A stretch of DNA of 64,000 nt from Saccharomycopsis crataegensis (lineage: Eukaryota > Ascomycota > Saccharomycetes > Ascoideales > Saccharomycopsidaceae), in NCBI RefSeq assembly GCF_037102585.1, contig NW_027043829.1:1984001-2048000 (forward strand), written 5' to 3'. Shown one piece after another: positions 30,424 to 39,941 of the stretch. A program made the translations under genes and the position numbers. Position 1 is the first letter of the stretch. Each line of letters opens with the position of its first letter. The notes under the pieces are model-generated. The model saw only the letters and a list, made by a program, of their open reading frames with translations. It was not told where the DNA came from and searched no databases.

Positions 30424-32487
30424 ATGGACTTCCCAGAGAAAAAAGGTCTGTCGCCAATCAGGGAAAGGTCTGCCTCACCAACCAGAAAGAAATCAAGACT
30501 TAATGAGGGGTCTTTTAATAGTATCAGGTCGAGGTACATTGAATCTGTCACCAATGCCTCCGAAAATAACACTAGCCCTATGAGTAGAAGACATCCTTCT
30601 ATTAGTCCTGACAGGAGGTCAAGATTGCTTCCACCTTCAGTGAGCCCTGAAAGCAGAAGGAAGCAATCGCTAGAAGAACCTATTGAAGAGAAATTAGAAG
30701 TTGATGAGCCATCAATGCATGCCTCAGCAAAGAAAGCGGTAAACAACACCACCAAATTCAACTTTTTAACAGATCTTGAGATTAATAATCAAATCCAGAC
30801 AATTTTAAATAATGGGCTACTATTGAAGAATCTCTTACTCTCCGTCGCTTCGTCTGTCAAGGCGTCCAAGACTGATTTTCAGGAATTGAGCAAGTCCACC
30901 AAATCCAACAACGAAGAAATCGCAAAATTGCTTGATTCTTTCAACAAATCTAAAAGTCAATCTCTGATGTCTACCAAAGATATGGCAAGATTTTATGATG
31001 CGTTGAATCTGAAGTTTGATAGCTCATCGAGGGTAAATGACCAATTAAAGGATATTTCCGCAAATATTAAGAGCTTGCAGTCTATTTTAGATCATTTGCA
31101 AAAAGAAGGAGGTTTGTCGGAGTCCAAACAGACAGAAATGACTTATAATATTGTCAAGGCTAATAGAGCAGAAGCACTCTCTATTTTGCGAGAGATTGGA
31201 AACTGGAAAGAATCACAGCAAGTCATGATGAAAAAAATTGAGAATCAGATAAACACTATTCTGAAAGGTGACAATTCTAAAGATGGTCTTTTAATGTTAA
31301 ACAATGTTAGCCAGATTGTCGGTGAGCAATTGTATCTGAATAATGAGAAAACTAAGAAATCATTTAATGAACTAAACCAGAAAATCACGGAGATGAAAAA
31401 CGCGATCGAATCTAATAAACAACACAATACATCAGACGAAAATTTATCACACTTGGTTAGTAACTTCAAAACAGACGTTAGTGAAAAAATTTCTCTTGTT
31501 AATGAGTCCCTTTACCAATTTGAGTCCAAAAATGAATTATTATTGAATAAAATTTCTGCAGAATTAAAGGAGGATATGAAGAAAGCATTTATTGAGAAAT
31601 TTGTCTCTGATGAAGATTTCAACTTACTTCAGGATAGATTGAATAAATGGTCTGGCCAAGTTGATAAAAATATCAGCCAGTTGCTTATTAGCTCGTTAAA
31701 TTCTAAGTTTCAAAAGGGTTTGTCAGAAACTATTAAGGATACCCTAGCTACCAGCTTAGAGTCTTTGCATAATGAACTTATTGCAGAGAAAAGTGATATT
31801 GCCAAGATTGTCGAAAAAGAATTATCTAAAATGGAGGGAAAATTCTCAGCAGTCTCTGCTTCTCCATCAAGACTAATGAGTCCTTCAAGATCCCGTAATG
31901 TTGAAAATAGCTCCAATATGGCATTACTTGAAAAGGAGCTAAAAAATAAGGAACTAGAAAATCAGTTGCAAATAAAAGAAAACCGGGTGTTACAAGAAAG
32001 AATTCGTGAGCTAGAATTAGCTGTCGAAGGTAAAAAAGAATGTGAGAACAGAGAGAAAAGAATCTTGAAATTGGAATCCAAGAAAACTGAATTGAAAACA
32101 GAACTACGTTATTTGAATGAAATTTACAACACTAGATACAACGACCTTGAAGCATTACGCAAAAAACATGATGAGTTATTACAAAATATTAATAACATGA
32201 TGCTTGACAAATATAAGAACATTTTCGGTGCTTCGGCGATGGCATTACTTAATAGATCCAATAATCTCTCAAAGAATACTACCCCTTCAGACAGCTTCTC
32301 TCCTGCAAACAGCCCTGTGAGATCAACATCTCCGAAAGCAGACAAAAAGGTGTTATCCCCTCTTAAAAATAGGATTGCCAGGGCTAATGGTGCTAACCTT
32401 AAAAGCACTGCTGAAACGAAAAAGGTGCTAGGTGGAAGAAACTTCTCTTTAGAACTCCACAAAACTGAAAACAAAGAGAATTTCTAA
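30424..32487 (+). CDS. Coiled-coil protein with KEN box, possible cell-cycle regulated
   Basis: A 687-residue protein I cannot name. Residues 1-85 are basic and rich in SP/TP sites (LSPIRERSASPTRKK, RHPSISPDRRSR), typical of Cdk substrates. Residues about 110-480 are mostly alpha-helical with Asn/Ser/Lys/Glu-rich heptads, and about 500-600 form a clear coiled coil (ELENQLQIKENRVLQERIREL). The C-terminal 80 residues again carry SP sites and basic patches and end HKTENKENF, which contains a KEN destruction box recognised by APC/C-Cdh1; RSRLL near residue 68 is an RxxL candidate. With the forkhead array upstream, a G2/M-expressed spindle, kinetochore or bud-neck protein is a reasonable guess, but no orthologue was recognised. 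Confidence 0.75.
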   Translation: MDFPEKKGLSPIRERSASPTRKKSRLNEGSFNSIRSRYIESVTNASENNTSPMSRRHPSISPDRRSRLLPPSVSPESRRKQSLEEPIEEKLEVDEPSMHASAKKAVNNTTKFNFLTDLEINNQIQTILNNGLLLKNLLLSVASSVKASKTDFQELSKSTKSNNEEIAKLLDSFNKSKSQSLMSTKDMARFYDALNLKFDSSSRVNDQLKDISANIKSLQSILDHLQKEGGLSESKQTEMTYNIVKANRAEALSILREIGNWKESQQVMMKKIENQINTILKGDNSKDGLLMLNNVSQIVGEQLYLNNEKTKKSFNELNQKITEMKNAIESNKQHNTSDENLSHLVSNFKTDVSEKISLVNESLYQFESKNELLLNKISAELKEDMKKAFIEKFVSDEDFNLLQDRLNKWSGQVDKNISQLLISSLNSKFQKGLSETIKDTLATSLESLHNELIAEKSDIAKIVEKELSKMEGKFSAVSASPSRLMSPSRSRNVENSSNMALLEKELKNKELENQLQIKENRVLQERIRELELAVEGKKECENREKRILKLESKKTELKTELRYLNEIYNTRYNDLEALRKKHDELLQNINNMMLDKYKNIFGASAMALLNRSNNLSKNTTPSDSFSPANSPVRSTSPKADKKVLSPLKNRIARANGANLKSTAETKKVLGGRNFSLELHKTENKENF

Positions 32488-32883
32488 TGTTTTACTTTAT
32501 ACCTACTGACATCTTTCTTAACAAGAGTCCTTGTTCCTTATTTTTTTTCCCTCTCATTTAATTTTTCATTAGTTTATTCATTGTTTTTTTTAATCTTGTT
32601 ATTTATCTGATGTCTTTTTTCAATTTTTTTTTTTCTTGTTATTTTGATTAGCTTTTCGGTATTTCTTTCCTTTATAAATCTTTTCTCTGATATCCTGGTT
32701 GTTTCTCGTTTCTCCCCAAAAATAAATCACTTTTTCTACGGTACCTTTGTTGTGTTATTCTACATGTCTTGCAATTTGAGTCAGACTAAAAATTGAATAT
32801 ATGTTGATTTTGATTCCCATAAAGAAATCTTACTTTAATGCAGAAAGTTTTTTATTTGATGGTGCTTGGCCTTAAGTCTAAAA
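32488..32883. other. Convergent intergenic, T-rich
   Basis: 396 bases between the coiled-coil gene and the convergent ATP synthase subunit gene. T-rich on the plus strand with no gene visible. Confidence 0.55.
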
Positions 32884-33468
32884 TTAAGCAGTCTTGTTAC
32901 CTTCGCCGTCCTTCAAGAAGTCGCTATAAATAAATTATTGTTAGTATTGGAGAGCTTTTAATTTCACCCTTTCATTTTCTTAGTTTTTCAAAACAGGAGG
33001 TGAATATATCTCTATAAGAATTTGAGACCAACGTCCTCGAAAAATATTCCTTTTCATTGCCTAATATTGTTATCCCTGAATGCTAGTACTTACTTCAAAA
33101 GTTTTTCGACATCAAGTTCTTCGGACTTGGTAGCTGGGGCAGCATCAGCTGGAGCGGCAGCAGCATCAGATTTGCCAGCACTAGAGTAAACACCAGCACC
33201 AACGGCACCAGAGATGGTAGCGGCAGATAACTATAATGACATGGGTTAGTATACTAAATTCAATTTAGAGAAAATCAATCAATTAATTAATCAATTAATT
33301 AATTAATCGGGAGGAGGAGAAAGTCATCATCAAATAAATGTAAGAAGCTTTCGAGAGAGTGTCTGTGTGTGCAACCACCCCCATCTCCACGACACAAAAA
33401 ATTGCAGGACCACGACTTACAACCCAGGATGGAACCTTGAGACCCAAAATCTTGTAGAAAGAACCCAT
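32884..33468 (-). CDS. ATP19: ATP synthase subunit k (Atp19-like), three exons
   Basis: Exons on the minus strand: 33468-33421 (MGSFYKILGLKVPSWV), 33230-33094 and 32923-32884, together 74 residues. Intron 1 (33420-33231) has donor GTAAGT and branch TACTAAC at 33251-33245. Intron 2 (33093-32924) has donor GTAAGT and branch TACTAAC at 32946-32940. Both acceptors are TATAG. All phases join in frame. The product has the subunit k layout: a short Y-x-I/L-x-G-x-x-VP start, one hydrophobic Ala/Gly-rich helix (LSAATISGAVGAGVY), an Ala/Pro linker and an acidic end (EELDVEKLLNDFLKDGEG). Subunit k associates with dimeric F1Fo ATP synthase in the inner mitochondrial membrane; S. cerevisiae Atp19 has 68 residues. 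Without introns a short readable end TTGAAGTAA would stop at residue 62. Confidence 0.72.
33271..33308. repeat. TTAA/ATTAATCA short tandem repeats
   Basis: Iterated ATCAATTAATTA units within intron 1 of the Atp19-like gene. Palindromic AT-rich sequence, probably variable. Confidence 0.7.
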
Positions 33469-33819
33469 TTTTATTGTTACTTTGTTTGTGAAGTAATTCA
33501 GCAATTGACGGTGAATGTGGAGTTGCCAGTACGTAACGGAGGGTCAACTTTATAACTTTTGATCACTTTTCACCGGCGCTCTCACTGGACCTTTGGGATA
33601 AAGTAGGGTTATCCATCCGCAGCAATGGTACATGAATCCCAAAATATATCATTATCATGTTAATTTATTTAACTTGTGGATTTGCTACATTCTTTCAATC
33701 AAATTATTTATCTTTTTTTTTTTTTTTGTGTCTTATTATTTTTCTCTTTAGTTCGATTCATCCATCAGCAGTCTATATTTTTTATTTGTGAAACCTGTTA
33801 TATAATATTACAAATCTAT
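33469..33819. other. Subunit k promoter and PRP3 3' end
   Basis: 351 bases without a gene. Both flanking genes are on the minus strand: the subunit k gene starts at 33468 and PRP3 ends at 33820. A T run lies at about 33713-33727. Confidence 0.55.
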
Positions 33820-35343
33820 TCATTCAGAAAACACTTTGGCTTCTCTATAGTAATTCTCACATCTGTAGTGGCTCAAGAAATCAAGGACCGCTTCACCTGT
33901 CTCTAATTTATGAACACTCCATTTGTGAAAGTGGAAATCAAGAAGTTGTCCCTCCCATATCAATTTGCACTGGTTACCGACTAGACTCTGCGGCGTATAT
34001 TCGGTATCTTCCTCTTCAGGTGACGTTGCTTTTGGTATTGAATTTTCCTCCCAATTAATTCTATTCATCAAGAGCCGTTTATACTTATTAATGGAATTGC
34101 TTGATCCTTCCACAATGATTAAACTGAAATCATTTTCGCTCAAACAGCATACCCCAGACAACTTATTTTGTTTGGCATTGATATCAACCTTGAATATGTG
34201 TTGATTATTCACAAGTCTATCGATCTTGAACACCGCCGAGAATATACCTTTTTCATTGATATCTTTCTCAACCTTCTTGTCAAATTTCTCGTGCCTATCT
34301 TCGGCAGTCAACTTCCTAGCATTATTATCTTCTTCATGAGCCAATCGCCGCTGCTCAATCTCTTGTCTCACCCTTAATTCAACTGCTGTTGGGTCCTTTA
34401 TCGATTCATTAGTAAGAACATTCATCAAATTGGTAAGCTTCACTTTAGGTGGCGGTGGAGGTGCCAACCCTAATTTAATACGGTCTTGCTTCTCTTTGTG
34501 GACTTCGGTTCTTCGGTTCTTTCTAATTCTTTTCATCTCCTTCTTCGTTAAATACAAGGATTTTGGGGCCGGCAAATGTTTTTCCCATGGAGCTTTTATG
34601 GTGACAGGATGCTGTATGTAACTGGTGATTGGTGTCTGATCTTGATCATGGAGCGTTAGGACATATTTATTATCTTCAATATTTTCAACATCCAAATTCA
34701 AATCATCATAGGTCTTTCCTTTATAAAATAATGCTTCATCCCACCATTCTAATCTGCTAGGATACTGTAATTTATAGGCTAGCTCATTAATAGATTGATC
34801 GGGATCTAACCCTAATGCTGTCTTCCGCTGCATTTCTTCTTGCTCTAACCTCGATACTTCTTCTTTTTCTCTGACCTTATCGGCAATCACAACATATTTG
34901 CCCTTTTCATTAAAAACCAATCCTCTCCTTTTCCTTTTGGTATCATTGGCCTTGGTTATTTGAAGTGGATCAAAATATGGGTTCAAAGCTTCCTTTGTGA
35001 CATTGGGCTTCAATTTTGTTAATAATAATGGATTGCTCACGTCGCTTATACCCATAGCTTTCGATTCATCGTTTTTCGAAGAGGTCATATCCATTAATAA
35101 TGGATGGATTGCCGTGGTGTTTAAACCCATAAGTCCTTGATCCTCTTTATCTTTCTCTTGTAATGATGATGATGATGACGATGATGCTACCGTGCTTTGT
35201 TTGGATAACGCACGTTGTTTTGCGGCCAATATTTTATCATTCAAGCTCCTTCCTGCATTCACTTTCTGCTTCTTTTCATTATTAAAACTCCTTCCACTAT
35301 TATTGGATTTCCGCTTCCTATTACTACTCATATTGAACGCCAT
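33820..35343 (-). CDS. PRP3: PRP3, U4/U6 snRNP splicing factor
   Basis: A 507-residue nuclear protein of the U4/U6 and U4/U6.U5 snRNPs. The N-terminal 130 residues are Lys/Ser-rich. The PRP3 domain (about 135-360) is recognised by NPYFDP, EWWDEALFY, QHPVTIKAPWE, LTKKEMKRIRKNRR, LGLAPPPPPKVKLTNLM and the DPTAVE block. The C-terminal DUF1115 domain (about 385-500) shows FSAVFKIDRLVNNQHIFKVDINAKQ and FSLIIVEGS; this domain binds the U4/U6 duplex. It is longer than S. cerevisiae Prp3 (469). It shares a 200-base divergent promoter with SFM1. Confidence 0.95.
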   Translation of the reverse strand: MAFNMSSNRKRKSNNSGRSFNNEKKQKVNAGRSLNDKILAAKQRALSKQSTVASSSSSSSLQEKDKEDQGLMGLNTTAIHPLLMDMTSSKNDESKAMGISDVSNPLLLTKLKPNVTKEALNPYFDPLQITKANDTKRKRRGLVFNEKGKYVVIADKVREKEEVSRLEQEEMQRKTALGLDPDQSINELAYKLQYPSRLEWWDEALFYKGKTYDDLNLDVENIEDNKYVLTLHDQDQTPITSYIQHPVTIKAPWEKHLPAPKSLYLTKKEMKRIRKNRRTEVHKEKQDRIKLGLAPPPPPKVKLTNLMNVLTNESIKDPTAVELRVRQEIEQRRLAHEEDNNARKLTAEDRHEKFDKKVEKDINEKGIFSAVFKIDRLVNNQHIFKVDINAKQNKLSGVCCLSENDFSLIIVEGSSNSINKYKRLLMNRINWEENSIPKATSPEEEDTEYTPQSLVGNQCKLIWEGQLLDFHFHKWSVHKLETGEAVLDFLSHYRCENYYREAKVFSE

Positions 35344-35545
35344 TTTGGTACTTTGAAGGAATCAGACTCCCCAATTATACCTAACTAATAAACCCGAAAT
35401 TTTGTCCTATTTTTTTTATTTTTTATTTTTGGTTATGGCGCGCTGATGCGATGCTCTCAGAAAACTTTTTTTTTTTCACAGTTATCATCATATCGATGAA
35501 TTAATCAAGAAACAAACAAAATTGAAATATTATAGCTACTAAAAA

Positions 35546-36187
35546 ATGATCTATATAATTGAGCATATGGAAAGTGGTTTCACCGAATGGGTGACCCTTG
35601 AATACAGTCAAATCATCAGGGATATCGGGGCCCAGAATTTGATTTTGAGTTCCCTTCCAGCAACCACCACCGAAGCAGATATCCCAAAGCCATTGAAAGA
35701 TTTGGGGTTACAATGGACCACTAAAGAAATCACCGAGCTCACCACTGAAGACTTCAGTGTCATCCCATCTTCGGGGATCAGCAAGGACCAAACCTGTCTT
35801 CTAGACCCAAGAGCAGAATCAGATTTGGTTCCTGAAGATTCTGAAAAGTTCCAATTCTTTGTGTTTGGGGGCATTTTGGGGGATCATCCTCCAAGAGATA
35901 GAACTAAGGAGCTAAGCATTAAATACGGTTTCGAAGGAAAGCGTTTGGGAAATAAGCAAATGACCACCGATACTGCGATTAGAACCACTCAAATAATCAT
36001 TGAGAAGAAAACTAGATTCGAGGACATCAAGTTCTTGGACTACCCAGAAATCAGGTTCAGCAAGTACGAAGCTACTGAAATGCCTTTCAGATACGTTATC
36101 GGGGAGGACGGTAATCCAATATTACCACAAGGAATGGTTGACTTAATCAAGAGGGACTCGGAGCAAAGCATTGATGACCTCCTTTAG
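35546..36187 (+). CDS. SFM1: SFM1, SPOUT arginine methyltransferase for ribosomal protein S3
   Basis: A 213-residue protein, almost superposable on S. cerevisiae Sfm1 (YOR021C): YIIEHMESGFTEWVTLEYSQI at the start, LILSSLP, VFGGILGDHPPRDRTKEL (about residues 105-123), KQMTTDTAIRTTQ, and the C-terminal LDYPEIRFSKYEATEMPFRY. Sfm1 is a SPOUT-fold methyltransferase that methylates Arg146 of Rps3 using S-adenosylmethionine. The deep trefoil-knot region is the TTDTAIRTTQ to EMPFRY section. The second in-frame ATG (EHMESG) is within the conserved N-terminus, so the first ATG is the start. Confidence 0.96.
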   Translation: MIYIIEHMESGFTEWVTLEYSQIIRDIGAQNLILSSLPATTTEADIPKPLKDLGLQWTTKEITELTTEDFSVIPSSGISKDQTCLLDPRAESDLVPEDSEKFQFFVFGGILGDHPPRDRTKELSIKYGFEGKRLGNKQMTTDTAIRTTQIIIEKKTRFEDIKFLDYPEIRFSKYEATEMPFRYVIGEDGNPILPQGMVDLIKRDSEQSIDDLL

Positions 36188-36546
36188 AGATGTGCTGAAT
36201 GAATTGTTTTGTTTTTTTTTTTTGTTACTTGAAAAGGGTGCTATTATAAACGGTAAATGAATATATGAACTCTTTGTTTTCGGAGCTTTTGTTTGGCTCT
36301 TTTATTATTATTATTATCATTATTATTGTTGTTATGGAAGGTTATTAGCCCCAAGCTGTATACTCCGAAAGTACGGGAGGAGGTCTCAGATCACCGTGTT
36401 ACCCTGTGTGTCTGTCATTCTTTTTCTCCGGGTATCCTCTGCTCATCTGATTCCCAAAGGATGGATTGAGAGAATCAAACCATTAACTTGATGGCAAACC
36501 ATCTACTATTACTATCAACAAGGGTTCCAAAGGGGAAGAAAAAAGT
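36188..36546. other. Intergenic SFM1 to AHC1-like gene
   Basis: 359 bases with a short TTA/TTG repeat near 36301-36335. No gene is seen. Confidence 0.5.
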
Positions 36547-37653
36547 ATGGCAGAAAACAGCCTAAATCTATCGCAATTAAACCTGAATAAAGTCAAGGCA
36601 ATTATTGATCAGGAGTTCGATACGGAAATATTGTTGAAGCACAAGGACTTGAGTGCCATAGAAAATGAAATAGGCAAAGCTGAGGCCCAATTGACACTTT
36701 TGAAGAAATACTACCAAGACAAAAGCAACGAAGACAGTAAGAAACCCCAGAGAGGAAGAAAAAAAAAATCCTTGACCACGTCCGAATTTGAAGAACCAAG
36801 TGAATTCTCGAGGAAATATACCCAGCTTTTATCGATACTAAATTCTCGAGGCGGTGGTGAACCCATGGTCCAAAAGAAAAAACAAGAAAACGTGTATTCA
36901 CCGGTATCCAGTGGCTATATGACTACTAGATCACAAGCGTCTTCCCTACGGCCGGTTGCCCGAATGAGACCTTCGACAAATTCTGTGGAATGTCGATATC
37001 AACAACAAAATAAATGTATCTGCCGAAGATCAGACAATGTGTTGGTATCGTTACAATGCGCGAAATGTGGTAAAACAGACTTCCTATCGCCTCAAGGTTT
37101 CATTAATCATTGCAGAATTGCTCATATGATTGATATTCTATCACACGATCATGCCGCAATGACTTGTGGCACCTTGCTACCGAAATCCGAACAAGATGAT
37201 GAAGGACTAAAAGCATTAGAAAATTTGGAAAAACATGGACTTGATCCTTCAGTGAATTTGAATAAACCAGATTTGGAGGATTACGCAAAGACAAATACCC
37301 GTGATCCTCTTGCTTCAATCGGAAACATCGCCAACCCATCAGCCACCGCGGTCCAAGAATTACCGCCCCAGAAGAAGAGAAAGTCTAGTTCGGCACTTTC
37401 ATTAGCAGAAATAAAGCCGGCCGTAGATTCTCCCGCAACTATGGGAGAATTTTCTAAGCCGAAATCAAAGGAGGAGAAAAAAGAGTTTATCCCAAAGTAT
37501 TCTCACTTGAAAAGTCTACTTGGAGACAAAGTATCAAACTTTGAGTCTCTTGTGTCTTCAACAACTGAAAAGATAGACATCGACTTGGGAGATGATGATC
37601 TTGATATCAAAGCAGACAATGGGTTAAGCGGGACAAATAATGATCATAAATAG
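36547..37653 (+). CDS. AHC1-like zinc-finger protein (putative histone acetyltransferase complex subunit)
   Basis: A 368-residue probable nuclear protein. Residues 40-75 hold a short coiled coil and a basic patch QRGRKKKS (AT-hook-like). The conserved core (about 148-212) has ordered Cys/His: CRYQQQNKCICRRSD, LQCAKCGKTDFLSPQGFINHCRIAH, then SHDHAAMTCG. The QGFxNHCRxxH block resembles the zinc domain of Ahc1, a subunit of the yeast ADA Gcn5 histone acetyltransferase complex. A basic KKRKSS (about 275) is an NLS candidate, and the C-terminus is acidic. It is shorter than S. cerevisiae Ahc1 (566). The family call rests on one domain, remembered and not aligned. Confidence 0.55.
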   Translation: MAENSLNLSQLNLNKVKAIIDQEFDTEILLKHKDLSAIENEIGKAEAQLTLLKKYYQDKSNEDSKKPQRGRKKKSLTTSEFEEPSEFSRKYTQLLSILNSRGGGEPMVQKKKQENVYSPVSSGYMTTRSQASSLRPVARMRPSTNSVECRYQQQNKCICRRSDNVLVSLQCAKCGKTDFLSPQGFINHCRIAHMIDILSHDHAAMTCGTLLPKSEQDDEGLKALENLEKHGLDPSVNLNKPDLEDYAKTNTRDPLASIGNIANPSATAVQELPPQKKRKSSSALSLAEIKPAVDSPATMGEFSKPKSKEEKKEFIPKYSHLKSLLGDKVSNFESLVSSTTEKIDIDLGDDDLDIKADNGLSGTNNDHK

Positions 37654-37827
37654 TGTGGGTTTAATACATATTTTGAAGCTTTTAGTATGACACTAATAGT
37701 TGAACGAACTTGCTATTTGGGTGAGTGTATTGTAAGCATAACTGTTTAGAATATTAATACAAAATTATAAAAGTAAATGAAATAATGCAGATCAACATAA
37801 AAAAAAGGAAAGAAGATAACAATAATA

Positions 37828-38601
37828 TTATCCAAACCTTATCATTTCTCTTTCAGTGACACTCTTATCGAATTTTACCAAATAAATTGTTCTTAAAGGA
37901 TATCCATCTTTCGGAACATTGTGAGCAGTCACATTCGCTTGGAAATACGCAGAATCCAATAACCCTTCTATCACCCCTGCCACAAATGCACAACAGTTCA
38001 ATTGTTTCAAGTCTCTTGGAACGGAAATAAATTGGGATATTAATGGATCGTTATCAATGATCATAAATTCATTATCGACGTCTTGGGATTTTTCTAATTC
38101 GTCTGCGGTTTTCCCAAAAAGACTCTTCCATATCACCGAATGTATAAACTGTAAAATCTCAATGATTCTAATATCTTTCTTCAAAGTTTTCTTCAAATTA
38201 CCATTAGTTTGGTTTTCTCTCAAGTAGCATAGTTCTAGCACTTTTGGACCTATTGAATAACCCAAAATGTTCAACTTATTTTCTAGTTGTTGTATACCTT
38301 TGGAATTTTGATGTGACCATGACACAATCTCTTGGAAGAGGAAACTTAGCGACGCAAGGTTGACCTCTGGTATTCTGCGGTTCAAATTCTTATCATAAAT
38401 AGAAGCTTTCTTCAGTGCTGCCGATGATGATGGGAAATTCTGCCCCGGGTTTGGCGTTGATGTTGCACTGGTAGTCGTTACCAAAGAAGCAGTTATTTGA
38501 TCTAGTTTTTGAGGGCCCAAAGTTGGGTCGTACACCTCGGAGTTCTTATCAGCAGCGGTAGAATACGATGGTAAAATCAAATCATTATTGTGAGGGGCCA
38601 T
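37828..38601 (-). CDS. TRS31: TRS31, TRAPP complex subunit
   Basis: A 257-residue Bet3-family subunit of TRAPP, the tether and GEF complex for Ypt1 at the cis-Golgi. Family features are the YDKNLNRR...EVNLASLSFLFQEIVSWSHQN block, LENKLNILGYSIGPKVLEL, a helix with IRIIEILQFIHSVIWKSLFGK, NCCAFVAGVIEGLLDSAYFQANVTAH and the closing TIYLVKFDKSV. All agree with yeast Trs31/TRAPPC5. The first 60 residues are a Ser/Thr/Pro-rich extension of the kind present in yeast Trs31 (283 residues). It is divergent from NAA10 (384 bases). Confidence 0.93.
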   Translation of the reverse strand: MAPHNNDLILPSYSTAADKNSEVYDPTLGPQKLDQITASLVTTTSATSTPNPGQNFPSSSAALKKASIYDKNLNRRIPEVNLASLSFLFQEIVSWSHQNSKGIQQLENKLNILGYSIGPKVLELCYLRENQTNGNLKKTLKKDIRIIEILQFIHSVIWKSLFGKTADELEKSQDVDNEFMIIDNDPLISQFISVPRDLKQLNCCAFVAGVIEGLLDSAYFQANVTAHNVPKDGYPLRTIYLVKFDKSVTEREMIRFG

Positions 38602-38985
38602 TCTCGCTCAAACTATTTTTGGTTTTATTATGGTTGTAAACTTTGTATAATATAAGAATGATGTGAATGTGTTTTTTAGTAAGCTCTACGTATATCGTTT
38701 GATAAATTAATTTGTATTTTCCCAGGGTGTGTGTGGTGCGGTGCGGGTAAGACTTTTTCATTTTTTTCAACAAAACCGACTGGGTGATTGAATGAATATG
38801 TAGAGGATATATAGTCTGCCCACCACAATTGTCCAAGAATAATATAAGAATAAGGAGGATTGAAGAAGGAGAAGTTGTTTTCAGAATAATTAAATTGAAT
38901 CAAGGACGGAAAAAGAAAAAGAAAAAAAAGCGGTGCCCCCCAATAAGCTAGAGAAGAAGAAAAGAAAAAGCGAAAAAAAAAAACC
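38602..38985. other. Divergent promoter TRS31 / NAA10
   Basis: 384 bases with no gene. An A-rich, GA-rich stretch (38860-38982) precedes the NAA10 ATG. Confidence 0.55.
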
Positions 38986-39645
38986 ATGACTATCACCATA
39001 AGACAGGCCACAATCTATGATTTACAGGCAATTCAGAATGCCAATTTGCACAATCTTCCAGAAAACTATATGTTGAAATACTATATGTACCATATACTAT
39101 CATGGCCCCAAGCGTCGTACGTTGCCACCACCACCGACTTGTCTACTTACGAACATGATGAGGAAGCACAAACGGTAGATAAATACTCGCAAAAGAAAAT
39201 AGACGAATCGAAAACCGACCCTTCATACGCCAACCCAAAGGAAAAAGTTGTTGGTTACATTTTGGGTAAAATGGAGGATGACCCAAACCCAGAAGACAAA
39301 ACCCCTCATGGCCATGTCACCAGTATTAGTGTGATTAGAACTTATAGAAGAATGGGGATCGCCGAGAAATTGATGAGACAGTCATTGTACTCTTTGTGTG
39401 AATGCTACGGAGCCAAGTATGTGAGTTTACATGTTAGAGTATCAAATAGAGCAGCCTTACATTTGTATAGAGATACTCTCCAGTTCACAGTGTTGAAGAT
39501 TGAAAAAAGTTATTATGCCGACAAAGAAGACGCTTATTCGATGAAAAAAGAATTGGTGTTGGAAGAACTTGTTCCTTCTCTTTTCCAAAAGAGCGAATTT
39601 GTCGATGATTTCGAGAAAGATTTATTGTCTGATGAAGAGGATTAG
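38986..39645 (+). CDS. ARD1: NAA10/ARD1, catalytic subunit of NatA N-terminal acetyltransferase
   Basis: A 219-residue GNAT enzyme that acetylates Ser/Ala/Thr/Gly N-termini on nascent chains, working with Nat1 (Naa15) on the ribosome. Visible motifs are the start ITIRQATIYDLQAIQNANLHNLPENY, HILSWPQ, VVGYILGKME, HGHVTSISVIRTYRRMGIA with the acetyl-CoA loop RRMGIA (about 121-126), and LHVRVSNRAALHLYRDTL with the Tyr of the active site. An acidic insert between the LSWPQ and VVGYIL blocks (about residues 50-90) and an acidic tail, as in S. cerevisiae Ard1 (238), are present. This is not the arabinitol dehydrogenase, which shares the ARD name in Candida. Confidence 0.96.
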   Translation: MTITIRQATIYDLQAIQNANLHNLPENYMLKYYMYHILSWPQASYVATTTDLSTYEHDEEAQTVDKYSQKKIDESKTDPSYANPKEKVVGYILGKMEDDPNPEDKTPHGHVTSISVIRTYRRMGIAEKLMRQSLYSLCECYGAKYVSLHVRVSNRAALHLYRDTLQFTVLKIEKSYYADKEDAYSMKKELVLEELVPSLFQKSEFVDDFEKDLLSDEED

Positions 39646-39941
39646 TAACGAGGTTTTAATAAATGGGCTTTCCCTTGGAAAGTGGTAACGTTCCTGTATT
39701 ATTGATGACTTTCATTAGTCTTTTTTGTAAACACAATAAAAAAAACCCACCATCGAAGATATTATTCGGCCTACTCTGCTTGTTCTTGAGACATAAAATT
39801 GGTTCAGGATATCATCCAGAGATCTTGTCGTTCAATACAATAAGGGACTACAAATATCATAGAGTAACTAAACAACCAAAACTTTTATTTAATAGATTTA
39901 TAAATTTTGAATATCAGACTTTTAGATAATCATTAAAGTAT

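Noticed and set aside
33332-33346. Box C-like TTGATGATGAC in intron 1 of the subunit k gene (minus strand)
   Set aside because: No box D (CTGA) follows within the intron and no rRNA-complementary element was seen.
39663-39929. 88-codon frame just after NAA10
   Set aside because: No recognisable motif, ordinary AT-rich codons, and the opposite strand carries clear splice signals and the snoRNA.
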